13,885 nucleotides of DNA, taken from the NCBI GenBank assembly GCA_934376945.1, contig CAKRPI010000059.1:1-13885 (forward strand), given 5' to 3'. How positions within the stretch are numbered: the stretch's first letter is position 1; every line of letters begins with the position of its first letter. A program made the translations under genes and the position numbers. Positions 1-7,588 of this stretch are shown here, in pieces. The notes beneath the pieces were generated by a model that was given only the letters and a program-made list of their open reading frames with translations, made no database searches and had not been told where the DNA came from. This stretch comes from an uncultured Lachnospiraceae bacterium. Lineage in GTDB: Bacteria > Bacillota > Clostridia > Lachnospirales > Lachnospiraceae.

Positions 1-120
1 ACGCCTGCAGATATCTTCCTTGTCTTTCGCACTCTGCTGAACTGCCTTAAATGCATTATTTACGAGGATCGCTATAAAAGAAACGCTTCGCTACTTGCTT
101 GATTCGGTTAAAATTAAGAA
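1..120. other. Left-edge stretch without a supportable gene
   Basis: No reading frame here can be called a gene. One plus-strand frame stays open from base 1 to a TGA at 100-102 and is followed 18 bases later by a terminator hairpin, which is the geometry expected for the tail of an upstream gene, but its translation is hydrophobic and not recognisable. One minus-strand frame is open from base 90 to base 1 and looks more protein-like (it contains KAVQQSAKDKED), but it begins right after a TAG (91-93) with no start codon. It could be a gene remnant. I cannot choose between these. Confidence 0.3.
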
Positions 121-179
121 AACCTGAATGCAGCTATGAACAGGACAGTGATCTGTATCATAACCGCATTCAGGTTTTT
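121..179 (+). terminator. Long Rho-independent terminator hairpin
   Basis: An 11-bp perfect outer stem (121-131 with 166-176) is followed by a T run (175-179). Inside it the pairing continues with TATGA (135-139)/TCATA (158-162) and ACAG (140-143)/CTGT (153-156), separated by a bulged A and a 3x3 internal loop. This is longer than a typical terminator stem. Its other flank is also A-rich, so on the minus strand it would end in GGTTTTCTT and could work both ways. It most likely ends a transcript entering from the left and insulates the cysteine desulfurase promoter 15 bases downstream. Confidence 0.75.
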
Positions 180-193
180 GCGATTTTTCCCTG

Positions 194-222
194 TTGCAAT
201 TCAGTTCTGTTTCTTGTACAAT
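194..222 (+). promoter_or_regulatory. Sigma-A-type promoter for cysteine desulfurase-thiI
   Basis: The -35 box TTGCAA (194-199) and -10 box TACAAT (217-222) are separated by exactly 17 bases, each one or two changes from consensus. The predicted transcript start is near 229, giving a leader of about 85 bases before the ATG at 315. It lies directly downstream of a terminator, so it is the obvious start of a new transcription unit. Confidence 0.7.
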
Positions 223-314
223 AAGAGCCGATGTAATGGAAAACGTGAGAAATACAGCACAAAAGAAATGACATCTGAAAAAGCAATCTATTTGGCAAAG
301 TGAGGATACAGAGC

Positions 315-1514
315 ATGGAAGCATATCTGGACAATTCTGCGACAACGCGCTGTCTGGAATCAGTAAAAGACATTGTAGTCAGGACGATGATGGAGGATTA
401 TGGAAATCCATCCTCAAAGCACATGAAGGGTGTGGAAGCAGAACATTATCTTAAAGATGCACGGGAGATTATCGCAAAATCGCTGAAAGTAAATGAAAAA
501 GAAATTTACTTTACTTCGGGAGGCACAGAATCCAATAACTGGGCACTTATTGGGAGTGCATATGCGAAACGACGTGTAGGGAAACATCTGATTACAACAG
601 CGGTAGAGCATGCGGCAGTGTTGATGCCGATGCAGTTTCTTCAGGAACAGGGATATGAAGTTACGTTTCTGCCGGTTGACGAAAAAGGACATATCAGTCT
701 GACAGATCTGGAAAATGCCATTCGGGAGGACACGATTCTTGTCTCTATGATGATGGTAAACAATGAGATCGGTGCAGTGGAACCGGTCGCTGAAGCGGGA
801 GCCTTGATTAAGAAGAAAAATCCGGATATTTTGTTTCATGTGGATGCAATCCAGGCGTATGGAAAGCTGTCTGTTTATCCGAAAAAGATGAATATTGATC
901 TGCTTTCCGTCAGCGGACACAAAATTCACGGACCCAAGGGCACCGGTTTTTTGTACGTAAGTGATAAAGCACATATCAAACCATTGATTTATGGTGGCGG
1001 TCAGCAAAAGGGCATGCGGTCCGGAACAGACAATGTACCGGGAGCGGCAGGACTTGGAGAGGCTGCAAAGCAGGTATTTTCTCATTTTGAAGAAAGCAAT
1101 GCCCATTTTCTGGAACTGAAGGAACGCATGATAAACGGACTGGAGCAGATCGGCCGGGAAATGGATGCATTTCATGCCGGAAAGAAGACGTATCCTGCAG
1201 TGGTTGTGAATTCCCTGAGAGGCGAAGAGGGAGCACCGCATATTGTAAGTGCCTCGTTCCCGGGGGTGCGCAGTGAGGTACTGCTGCATGCTCTGGAAGA
1301 GAAGGAAATTTATGTATCGTCAGGTTCTGCCTGTTCATCAAATAAGAAGCTTCCGGTGAGTACCGTGTTAAAAGAAATTCATTTGGAACAGCCGCTGCTG
1401 GAATCGACTCTGCGTTTCAGCTTCAGCCGTTTTACAACAGACGAGGAAATTGATTATGCGCTGACCACACTGCGGGAGCTGTTGCCGGTACTGCGCAGAT
1501 ATGCAAGACACTGA
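315..1514 (+). CDS. Cysteine desulfurase (NifS/IscS class, NifZ-like)
   Basis: A cytosolic PLP enzyme of 399 residues that converts cysteine to alanine and carries the sulfur as a cysteine persulfide. The N-terminus is the family's YLDNSATT. The usual sites follow: the SGGTESNN phosphate-binding stretch, H99 in AVEHAAV, D177 in VDAIQAYG, the PLP lysine K203 in SGHKIHGPKG, and the mobile-loop catalytic C340 in SSGSACSSN. I chose ATG 315 over the in-frame GTG at 300 because GAGG (302-305) sits 9 bases ahead of it and the protein then begins as the family does. thiI starts 74 bases downstream with no terminator between, so the pair is probably one operon. In Bacillus subtilis the desulfurase next to thiI is NifZ, the dedicated sulfur donor for ThiI. 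That role is inferred here from position; a general Fe-S cluster role is possible too. Confidence 0.95.
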   Translation: MEAYLDNSATTRCLESVKDIVVRTMMEDYGNPSSKHMKGVEAEHYLKDAREIIAKSLKVNEKEIYFTSGGTESNNWALIGSAYAKRRVGKHLITTAVEHAAVLMPMQFLQEQGYEVTFLPVDEKGHISLTDLENAIREDTILVSMMMVNNEIGAVEPVAEAGALIKKKNPDILFHVDAIQAYGKLSVYPKKMNIDLLSVSGHKIHGPKGTGFLYVSDKAHIKPLIYGGGQQKGMRSGTDNVPGAAGLGEAAKQVFSHFEESNAHFLELKERMINGLEQIGREMDAFHAGKKTYPAVVVNSLRGEEGAPHIVSASFPGVRSEVLLHALEEKEIYVSSGSACSSNKKLPVSTVLKEIHLEQPLLESTLRFSFSRFTTDEEIDYALTTLRELLPVLRRYARH

Positions 1515-1588
1515 CTGTGAAGCAGTATTCTGTCCATTAGTACAGGGACATCGGAACGGAGAAATACAAAATAAGAAAGGAAACATAC

Positions 1589-2773
1589 ATGTTTAAAACA
1601 TTTCTGATTAAATACGGAGAGATTGCAATCAAGGGGAAAAATCGCCATCTCTTTGAAGACGCACTGGTGCGTCAGATTCGTCATGCATTAAAAAAGTGTG
1701 ATGGAGAATTTACGGTATATAAAGAGCAGGGCCGGATTTTTGTAGACTGTGAAGGCGAGTATGATTATGATGAGACAGTCGGACATCTACAGCATGTATT
1801 TGGCATTGTAGGCATCTGCCCGGTTATGCAGGCAGAAGATCATGGAATTGAAGCGCTCGGCGATGATGTGCTGACGTTTCTTCAGAACGTATATGATCTG
1901 CAGCATCAGACCTTTAAGGTACATACGCGCCGCGCAAATAAGCGTTATCCGATTGAGTCGATGGAAGTAAATGCGATTTTGGGAGAGCGGATTTTAAAGG
2001 CATTTCCGGGGCTGAAGGTAGATGTCCACCATCCGGAGATCATGGTTTACGTCGAGCTGCGTGAAAGCGGAAAGATTTTCATTTATTCGAAAATCATTCC
2101 GGGACCGGGGGGAATGCCGGTTGGGACGAACGGAAAAGCAATGCTTTTGCTCTCCGGCGGAATCGACAGTCCGGTAGCAGGATACATGATCTGTAAGCGT
2201 GGTGTAAAGCTGGATGCAACTTATTTCCATGCACCGCCTTATACGAGTGAACGTGCAAAGCAGAAGGTAGTGGATCTTGCCAGAAAGCTGACTCCGTATG
2301 CCGGACCGATCAACCTCCATGTGGTAAACTTTACAGATATTCAGCTGTATATTTATGAAAAATGTCCGCATGATGAATTGACGATTATCATGCGTCGTTA
2401 TATGATGCGGATTGCGGAGCATTTTGCAAAAGAGACTGGTTCACTTGCGCTTGTAACAGGCGAGAGCATCGGACAGGTGGCAAGCCAGACCATGCAGAGC
2501 CTTGCGGCGACAAATGCAGTGTGTGAAATGCCGGTATTCCGTCCGCTGATTGGATTTGACAAGCAGGAGATTATCGATATTTCTGAAAAGATTGATACGT
2601 ATGAGACATCCATTCTGCCGTACGAGGACTGCTGTACTATTTTTGTGGCAAAGCATCCGGTAACAAAACCGAATCTGCATATTATCGAGGCATCCGAGCG
2701 GAAGCTGGATGAGAAGATTGATGAGCTGGTAAAGACGGCAATTGATACGACAGAGACAATCTGGGTAGAATAG
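1589..2773 (+). CDS. thiI: tRNA 4-thiouridine synthase ThiI
   Basis: A protein of 394 residues that adenylates and thiolates U8 of tRNA, using persulfide sulfur from a cysteine desulfurase. An N-terminal ferredoxin-like part and THUMP domain (about residues 1-165, ending near IPGPGGMPVGTNGK) precede the PP-loop ATPase domain. Its pyrophosphate-binding motif SGGIDSP is at 189-195. The C-terminal segment YEDCCTIF is typical of Bacillota ThiI. There is no C-terminal rhodanese domain, which is present in the 482-residue E. coli protein and absent from the Bacillus form, so persulfide transfer must use a route like the Bacillus one. AAAGGA (1576-1581) lies 7 bases before the ATG. The gene directly upstream encodes the probable sulfur donor. 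Without the rhodanese domain a thiamine-thiazole role is unlikely, though this cannot be excluded from sequence. Confidence 0.97.
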   Translation: MFKTFLIKYGEIAIKGKNRHLFEDALVRQIRHALKKCDGEFTVYKEQGRIFVDCEGEYDYDETVGHLQHVFGIVGICPVMQAEDHGIEALGDDVLTFLQNVYDLQHQTFKVHTRRANKRYPIESMEVNAILGERILKAFPGLKVDVHHPEIMVYVELRESGKIFIYSKIIPGPGGMPVGTNGKAMLLLSGGIDSPVAGYMICKRGVKLDATYFHAPPYTSERAKQKVVDLARKLTPYAGPINLHVVNFTDIQLYIYEKCPHDELTIIMRRYMMRIAEHFAKETGSLALVTGESIGQVASQTMQSLAATNAVCEMPVFRPLIGFDKQEIIDISEKIDTYETSILPYEDCCTIFVAKHPVTKPNLHIIEASERKLDEKIDELVKTAIDTTETIWVE

Positions 2774-2822
2774 CATTCGGCTGCAATTTCGGAATGCAGA
2801 TATCATCTTACAGGCAAGACGT

Positions 2823-2854
2823 AAAAAAACTGCTGCAGAATTTCTGCAGCAGTT
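2823..2854 (-). terminator. Terminator of the HPr-like gene
   Basis: A 13-bp perfect inverted repeat (2828-2840 with 2842-2854, containing CTGCTGCAG) is followed on the minus strand by a run of T (bases 2823-2829 read in reverse). The plus-strand side has no T run after the stem, so it is primarily a minus-strand terminator. No convincing plus-strand terminator for thiI is visible: GCATTC (2773-2778)/GAATGC (2792-2797) pairs but has no T tract. thiI transcripts may therefore read into this hairpin. Confidence 0.85.
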
Positions 2855-2890
2855 ATAAAATCTGTCAGATTAAACCAGACAGGTATTTGA

Positions 2891-3121
2891 TCAGATGATG
2901 TACGGAGCAAGTACCGTCATAATCTCATCAATATTTTCTTCAGCGTGGATATTCAGATTGATCGGCTTTGACAGGTCAAGGCTGAAGATACCCATGATAG
3001 ATTTTGCATCAATAACATATCTTCCGGAAACGAGATCGAAGTCATTATTGAACTTTGTAATATCATTTACGAAAGATTTTACCTTATCGATAGAGTTTAA
3101 AGAAATCTGAACTGTTTTCAT
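2891..3121 (-). CDS. HPr-like protein lacking the phospho-histidine
   Basis: A small cytosolic protein of 76 residues with the HPr fold signature in its second half: AKSIMGIFSLDLSKPINL (residues 39-56) matches the HPr region around regulatory serine 46, here S41. The N-terminal GxHARP motif carrying the active histidine 15 is absent; residues 9-20 read NSIDKVKSFVND and contain no histidine. It therefore cannot act as a normal PTS phosphocarrier. A role as a regulatory HPr/Crh-like protein, phosphorylated on serine if at all, is an inference. GGGAGG (3131-3136 on the plus-strand numbering) lies 9 bases before the ATG. The gene stands alone, with its own promoter and terminator, convergent to thiI and divergent from mtaB. 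No PTS gene is nearby. Confidence 0.85.
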   Translation of the reverse strand: MKTVQISLNSIDKVKSFVNDITKFNNDFDLVSGRYVIDAKSIMGIFSLDLSKPINLNIHAEENIDEIMTVLAPYII

Positions 3122-3162
3122 TGCTATAATCCTCCCAAATCAGTTTTTTTTGTTACAGCCTC

Positions 3163-3191
3163 ATCTTAACGGCTGAGCCGGGAAAAGTCAA
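3163..3191 (-). promoter_or_regulatory. Promoter of the HPr-like gene
   Basis: On the minus strand, TTGACT (3186-3191) and TAAGAT (3163-3168) are separated by 17 bases, placing the transcript start near 3156 and leaving a leader of about 35 bases. An inverted repeat, CAGCC (3156-3160)/GGCTG (3171-3175), brackets the -10 box and could be an operator. No comparable promoter for the divergent mtaB is visible in the same 132-base gap. Confidence 0.65.
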
Positions 3192-3253
3192 GCTGAAAAC
3201 ATACGAAGATAACAGGAATTATTCGTTAATTTGCCGAAAACGGAGGAAAAAGA

Positions 3254-4600
3254 ATGAAAAAGAAAGCAGCACTTCATAACCTTGGATGCAAGGTGAATGC
3301 ATACGAAACTGAGGCCATGCGTCAGCTGCTGGAGGAAGACGGTTATGAGATCGTACCATTCGAACCCGGTGCAGATGTATACGTGATCAATACGTGCACA
3401 GTTACCAATATTGCAGATCGAAAATCGAGACAAATGTTGCATAAAGCCAGAAAAATGAATCCGGACGCGATTGTGGTGGCGGCAGGGTGCTACGTTGAAA
3501 CAGCAGAAGGCGGTGCGGAAAAAGACCCGGCGATAGACATTGTTCTTGGAAATAATCAGAAGAATCAGCTGCTTTCGGTGATTCGGGATTTTGAACAAAA
3601 AAGAGCCGGAAAAGAGCCGGAGCAGACAGAGTGTGCGATAACAAAAAAAATTGATATTAATCATACAAAAGAGTATGAAAAGCTGCTGATTGACCGTACG
3701 GAGAATCGAACGCGTGCCGATATTAAGGTTCAGGATGGCTGCAATCAGTTCTGTACATACTGTATTATTCCATTTGCAAGAGGCCGGGTACGAAGCAGGG
3801 ATACAGAGGATGTATTGCGGGAAGTGCGGGCTCTGGCAGCCAGCGGCTGTCAGGAGGTTGTACTGACAGGAATTCATCTGAGCTCCTACGGTGTCGATTT
3901 AAAGGAAGGAATGGATCTTACCTCGCTGATCGAGGCAGTGCATGACGTAGATGGTATTTCCAGAATTCGTCTTGGTTCGCTTGAGCCTGGCATTGTGACA
4001 GAAAAGTTTGCATATACGCTCGCATCGCTGCCGAAGGTGTGTCCGCATTTCCATCTTTCCCTGCAAAGCGGATGTGATACCGTTTTAAAACGGATGAACC
4101 GTCGCTATACATCAGGAGAATTCCGGGAAAAATGTGAACTTTTACGGGAGGCATTTACCCTTCCGGCACTTACGACAGATGTGATTGTCGGATTTCCCGG
4201 GGAAACGGAAGAGGAGTTTGAAGTAACAGAGGAGTTTCTGCGTCAGATCAGATTGTACGAAACACATATTTTCAAATATTCAAAGCGTCAGGGAACGCGG
4301 GCAGCTGTGATGCCGGATCAGGTGCCGGAGAGCATTAAGGCAATGCGCAGTGAGCGGCTGATTGCACTTGGAAATGAAAACCGCCTTATGTTTGAACAAA
4401 GCTGGATCGGACAGGAAGCGGAAATTCTTTTTGAAGAGAAAAATATAATTGCCGGAAAGGAATATTTTACCGGATATACGAAAGAATATATAAGAGCTGC
4501 AATTTCTGCAGATCGTGATTATGCAAATCAGACAATAAGGGGAACGCTGACTGTGGGGCCGGCGGAGCACATTTATACGACAATTGGAAATGAACAGTAA
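3254..4600 (+). CDS. mtaB: tRNA ms2t6A37 methylthiotransferase MtaB
   Basis: A radical SAM enzyme of 448 residues that adds a methylthio group to N6-threonylcarbamoyladenosine at position 37 of tRNAs reading ANN codons. The N-terminal UPF0004 domain has the three ligands of the second Fe-S cluster: C12 in NLGCKVN, C48 in INTCTVT and C79 in AAGCYVE. The radical SAM CxxxCxxC motif is C163, C167 and C170 (GCNQFCTYC). The last 70 or so residues fit a TRAM RNA-binding domain. The opening HNLGCKVNAYE and the INTCTVTN form favour MtaB over MiaB or RimO. GGAGG (3242-3246) is 7 bases before the ATG. No terminator follows, so transcripts may continue into ireB, which also has its own promoter. Confidence 0.95.
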   Translation: MKKKAALHNLGCKVNAYETEAMRQLLEEDGYEIVPFEPGADVYVINTCTVTNIADRKSRQMLHKARKMNPDAIVVAAGCYVETAEGGAEKDPAIDIVLGNNQKNQLLSVIRDFEQKRAGKEPEQTECAITKKIDINHTKEYEKLLIDRTENRTRADIKVQDGCNQFCTYCIIPFARGRVRSRDTEDVLREVRALAASGCQEVVLTGIHLSSYGVDLKEGMDLTSLIEAVHDVDGISRIRLGSLEPGIVTEKFAYTLASLPKVCPHFHLSLQSGCDTVLKRMNRRYTSGEFREKCELLREAFTLPALTTDVIVGFPGETEEEFEVTEEFLRQIRLYETHIFKYSKRQGTRAAVMPDQVPESIKAMRSERLIALGNENRLMFEQSWIGQEAEILFEEKNIIAGKEYFTGYTKEYIRAAISADRDYANQTIRGTLTVGPAEHIYTTIGNEQ

Positions 4601-4639
4601 CAACAGGATTAATTCAGAAAGATTCTGGCTAAGAGAATA

Positions 4640-4668
4640 TTGAAAAATTTCTGTTCTTATATTAGAAT
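4640..4668 (+). promoter_or_regulatory. Promoter of the ireB-ruvX operon
   Basis: TTGAAA (4640-4645) and TAGAAT (4663-4668) are separated by exactly 17 bases in an A/T-rich gap between mtaB and ireB. The predicted transcript start is about 4675, leaving a 31-base leader that contains the AAGGG (4692-4696) ribosome binding site. Confidence 0.7.
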
Positions 4669-4705
4669 AGAATGGAAATACAGATTAGGATAAGGGCGTG
4701 AAGAA

Positions 4706-4981
4706 ATGGCAGATATTAATAACACACAATATTTTTCTTTTAACACAGATCCGGAGACCCGCGTGAAAATGGTACTTGATCTTGTTTACAATGCAATGGA
4801 GGAGAAGGGCTATAATCCGGTAAACCAGATTGTAGGTTATATTATGTCCGGAGATCCGACGTATATTACGAGCTACAAAAATGCACGCAGTATGATCATG
4901 AAGGTAGAGCGTGACGAGCTGGTAGAGGAGCTGCTCAGGGAGTATATCAAAAATAAATCCTGGCAGAACGGAAACGAATGA
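4706..4981 (+). CDS. ireB: IreB-family regulatory phosphoprotein (UPF0297/YrzL)
   Basis: A small cytosolic protein of 91 residues, the usual length for this family. The core [20 protein letters not shown] (residues 32-51) is the family signature, and the following helix ends in [14 protein letters not shown]. In Enterococcus faecalis, IreB is a substrate of the Ser/Thr kinase IreK and affects cephalosporin resistance, with phosphorylation reported on two N-terminal threonines (positions 4 and 7). Here the N-terminus is [11 protein letters not shown]7 is kept and position 4 is isoleucine. The gene opens a compact operon: its TGA overlaps the ruvX ATG in an ATGA. The kinase gene is not in the window. 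Identification is firm; a kinase-controlled role is by analogy. Confidence 0.94.
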   Translation: MADINNTQYFSFNTDPETRVKMVLDLVYNAMEEKGYNPVNQIVGYIMSGDPTYITSYKNARSMIMKVERDELVEELLREYIKNKSWQNGNE

Positions 4982-5424
4982 TCCGGATCATGGGACTGGA
5001 TTTCGGTTCAAAAACTGTGGGGGTGGCTGTGAGTGATCCGCTTGGGATTACGGCACAGGGAATCGAAATTGTCAGACGGACATCGGAAAACAAACTGAGG
5101 AAGACGCTTGCAAGAATTGAAGCACTGGCCGCAGAGTACCAGGTGACTGAATTTGTGCTGGGACTTCCGAAAAATATGAACAACACTAGCGGGGAACGTG
5201 TAGAAAAAACGATGGAATTTAAGGAGATGCTCGAACGGAGAACCGGACTTCCGGTACATATGTGGGATGAGCGTCTTACGACAGTAGCTGCGGACCGTAC
5301 ACTGATCGAAGCCGGAGTGCGCCGTGAAAACAGGAAAGATTATGTAGATATGCTGGCTGCGGTGTATATTCTGCAGGGATATCTTGACAGCGTTGAAAGG
5401 AAAGAGAATGACAAAAAAGATTGA
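4978..5424 (+). CDS. ruvX: RuvX/YqgF, pre-16S rRNA nuclease and Holliday-junction resolvase-like
   Basis: A protein of 148 residues with an RNase H-like fold, normal for the family. The three acidic residues expected at the active site are visible: D8 in [11 protein letters not shown]98 in WDERLTT and D124 in [10 protein letters not shown]. Family members process the 5' end of 16S rRNA and were first predicted to be Holliday-junction resolvases. The start codon overlaps the ireB stop by 4 bases, implying translational coupling; a second ATG four codons downstream (4990) would also retain the active site. The downstream DUF1292 gene starts inside the ruvX 3' end. The order IreB-RuvX-DUF1292 equals yrzL-yrrK-yrzB of Bacillus subtilis. 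Confidence 0.95.
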   Translation: MIRIMGLDFGSKTVGVAVSDPLGITAQGIEIVRRTSENKLRKTLARIEALAAEYQVTEFVLGLPKNMNNTSGERVEKTMEFKEMLERRTGLPVHMWDERLTTVAADRTLIEAGVRRENRKDYVDMLAAVYILQGYLDSVERKENDKKD

Positions 5425-5671
5425 ATTTTGCCCGGACGGAGAAAAAGAATCGGTCGGGTTCTTTGTGGTGGAAGAAACGAGAATCGCAGGAATTTCGTAT
5501 CTTCTTGTGACAGAATCGGAAGAAGATGAAGCAGAGGCTTATCTGCTTAAGGATCTCTCAGAAGATGGAGAGGCAGAGGCACGGTATGTGTTTGTAGAAG
5601 ATGACGAAGAACTGGAGGCAGTTTCTAAGGTGTTTGCAGAGCTTTTGGACGATGTGGAGCTGGAACTGTAA
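5408..5671 (+). CDS. DUF1292 (YrzB-like) acidic protein
   Basis: A protein of 87 residues of unknown biochemical function, strongly acidic (runs such as [10 protein letters not shown] and EDDEELEAV), with the pattern typical of DUF1292: an N-terminal strand pair, a [18 protein letters not shown] core and a C-terminal helix [12 protein letters not shown] chose ATG 5408 because AAAGG (5396-5400) lies 7 bases ahead; the frame is open to a TTG at 5384 but that has no good site. It overlaps the end of ruvX by 17 bases. Its family and position are clear from the conserved IreB-RuvX-YrzB order; no activity can be proposed from sequence. Confidence 0.9.
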   Translation: MTKKIEFCPDGEKESVGFFVVEETRIAGISYLLVTESEEDEAEAYLLKDLSEDGEAEARYVFVEDDEELEAVSKVFAELLDDVELEL

Positions 5672-5916
5672 CAAACACAGAATGATTTGGAATAAACAGA
5701 ACGTAAAAATGAGTATGACTGCAGATATGGCCGGCGTGAAGAAAGCCGCTGTAAGGCAGTAAAGAATATGAGAAGTAAGTAACTGAGGAAGACGGGATGT
5801 GCGGGATGGCATATTCCGCTGTTAGTGTGCTGCTGTACGGAAAAAGCCGTTGGATCCCTGAAAAACGAAGGTGGGGAGGTTGTTTTCAGATGCAGTGGCA
5901 GGTATGGAGGTGCAGA
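5672..5916 (+). other. Leader region of RNase J
   Basis: These 245 bases separate DUF1292 from the chosen RNase J start. No terminator with a T run and no promoter with good spacing is visible. From ATG 5797 onward the region is in frame with RNase J and free of stops, with purine-rich ribosome-binding-like stretches before ATG 5797 (GAGG 5785-5788) and ATG 5890 (GGGGAGG 5873-5879). The translated stretch is rich in Trp and Arg and unlike known RNase J N-termini. A weak hairpin (5801-5806 with 5814-5819) lies here. I read it as untranslated leader. Confidence 0.5.
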
Positions 5917-7584
5917 TTGAAAAAAGAACAGGCTATGAAACTGAAAGTGATTCCGATCGGAGGACTTGGTCTGATCGGAATGAATATGACCGCATTTGAG
6001 TATAATGACAGTATTGTGATCGTGGACTGCGGTTTGGCGTTTCCGGAAAATGATATGCTCGGTATTGATATGGTGATTCCGGATGTAACGTATCTGAAGG
6101 AGAATATCAGCAAGGTAAAGGGCATGGTCTTTACCCATGGTCATGAGGATCATATCGGCGCATTGCCGTATATCCTGAAAGAACTGAATGTGCCGTTATA
6201 TGCAACGAAGCTGACGATGGGACTGATCGAACGGAAGCTGACAGAGCATAATCTGATGCGGGGAACAAAGCGCAAGGTAGTAAGACCGGGACAGTCCATC
6301 AATCTGGGAGAGTTTCGAATTGAGTTTATCAAAACGAATCACAGTATTCAGGATGCAGTGGCTCTGGCCCTGTATTCTCCGGCAGGAATTGTTGTGCATA
6401 CCGGTGACTTTAAGGTAGATTACACACCGGTATTTGGTGATGCGATTGACCTGCAGCGTTTTGCGGAGATCGGAAAGAAGGGCGTGCTTGCACTGATGTG
6501 CGACAGTACGAATGCAGAGCGTCCGGGCTTTACGGCATCCGAGCGTACGGTCGGTCGCACAATCGACAATTTGTTTGCGGAAAACCGGGAGCATCGGATT
6601 ATTATTGCAACATTTGCTTCGAATGTAGACCGTGTGCAGCAGATCATCAATACAGCATATAAATATGGAAGAAAAGTAGTGGTAGAAGGCCGCAGTATGG
6701 TTAATGTTATTTCTACCGCTGCAGAGCTGGGCTATCTGAATATTCCGGACAACACCCTGATTGACCTGGAACAGATGAAAAACTATCCGGACGATCAGAT
6801 GGTATTGATTACGACCGGAAGCCAGGGAGAATCCATGGCTGCTCTTTCACGTATGGCGGCAAATGTGCATAAAAAAATCGTGATTAAACCTGGTGACACG
6901 GTTATTTTCAGTTCCAATCCGATTCCGGGCAATGAAAAAGCCGTTTCAAAGGTGATCAATGAGCTCTCAATGAAGGGCGCAAATGTTATTTTCCAGGATG
7001 TTCACGTTTCCGGTCATGCATGCCAGGAGGAAATCAAACTGATTTATACGCTGGTACATCCGAAATATGCACTTCCTGTTCACGGTGAGTACCGTCATAT
7101 GAAGGCGCAGGCAACGCTGGCAGAAAATCTTGGAATTCCAAAAGATCATATTTTTATCATGAAGACCGGCGATGTACTGGAAATGGATCAGGACAGTGCA
7201 AAGGTGACAGGACACGTACAGACGGGGGCGATTCTGGTCGATGGTCTCGGGGTTGGTGATGTTGGAAATATTGTACTGAGAGATCGTCAGCATCTGGCAG
7301 AGGATGGCATTGTGATTGCGGTTCTGACTCTGGAAAAATATTCCAATCAGATTTTGTCGGGGCCGGATATTGTATCCAGAGGCTTCGTGTATGTTCGTGA
7401 AGCAGAGGATCTGATGGAAGAGGCAAGGGAAATCGTGGAAGAGGCGATGCAGAACTGTCTTTCTCACCGGGTAACGGACTGGAGCAAAATGAAAAATGCG
7501 ATCCGTGATTCTCTCGGCGAGTTTCTCTGGAAGAGAACGAAACGTCGTCCGATGATATTGCCGATCATTATGGAAGTAGAGTAA
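5917..7584 (+). CDS. rnj: Ribonuclease J
   Basis: A metallo-beta-lactamase/beta-CASP nuclease of 555 residues with 5' exo- and endonuclease activity, central to mRNA decay and RNA maturation in Bacillota. The zinc motif HGHEDH is at residues 74-79. Later motifs include HTGDFKVD, CDSTNAERPG, the beta-CASP stretch ATFASNVDRVQQI, TTGSQGE, HVSGHACQEE and VHGEYRH. The C-terminal domain is complete. The proposed TTG start has GGAGG (5906-5910) 6 bases ahead. It gives 555 residues and places the motif at H74/H76/D78/H79, the length and numbering I recall for Bacillus subtilis RNase J1. ATG 5935 would begin directly at MKLKVIPIGG and is the main alternative. The YlbF gene follows after 4 bases. Whether it is orthologous to J1 or J2 is not decided; the full catalytic motif suggests an active J1-type enzyme. 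Confidence 0.96.
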   Translation: MKKEQAMKLKVIPIGGLGLIGMNMTAFEYNDSIVIVDCGLAFPENDMLGIDMVIPDVTYLKENISKVKGMVFTHGHEDHIGALPYILKELNVPLYATKLTMGLIERKLTEHNLMRGTKRKVVRPGQSINLGEFRIEFIKTNHSIQDAVALALYSPAGIVVHTGDFKVDYTPVFGDAIDLQRFAEIGKKGVLALMCDSTNAERPGFTASERTVGRTIDNLFAENREHRIIIATFASNVDRVQQIINTAYKYGRKVVVEGRSMVNVISTAAELGYLNIPDNTLIDLEQMKNYPDDQMVLITTGSQGESMAALSRMAANVHKKIVIKPGDTVIFSSNPIPGNEKAVSKVINELSMKGANVIFQDVHVSGHACQEEIKLIYTLVHPKYALPVHGEYRHMKAQATLAENLGIPKDHIFIMKTGDVLEMDQDSAKVTGHVQTGAILVDGLGVGDVGNIVLRDRQHLAEDGIVIAVLTLEKYSNQILSGPDIVSRGFVYVREAEDLMEEAREIVEEAMQNCLSHRVTDWSKMKNAIRDSLGEFLWKRTKRRPMILPIIMEVE

Positions 7585-7588
7585 AGAC

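Noticed and set aside
1..90. Minus-strand protein-like fragment containing KAVQQSAKDKED
   Set aside because: It starts after a stop codon with no start codon or ribosome binding site and is too short to assign to any family; kept only as a possible remnant.
414..1289. Long open frame on the minus strand (about 291 codons) opposite the cysteine desulfurase
   Set aside because: It lies entirely opposite a gene with a complete set of catalytic motifs, has no ribosome binding site and a Cys/His/Arg-rich translation typical of an antisense shadow.
2773..2797. Possible thiI terminator formed by GCATTC and GAATGC
   Set aside because: The stem is only six base pairs and no T run follows.
3188..3877. 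Minus-strand open frame opposite mtaB that reaches into the HPr-mtaB gap
   Set aside because: It would overlap the well-supported HPr-like promoter and mtaB, and its translation has no recognisable domain.
5539..6153. Minus-strand open frame across DUF1292, the RNase J leader and the RNase J start
   Set aside because: The serine-rich C-terminal part is simply the antisense of the acidic GAA/GAT codons of DUF1292; no ribosome binding site.
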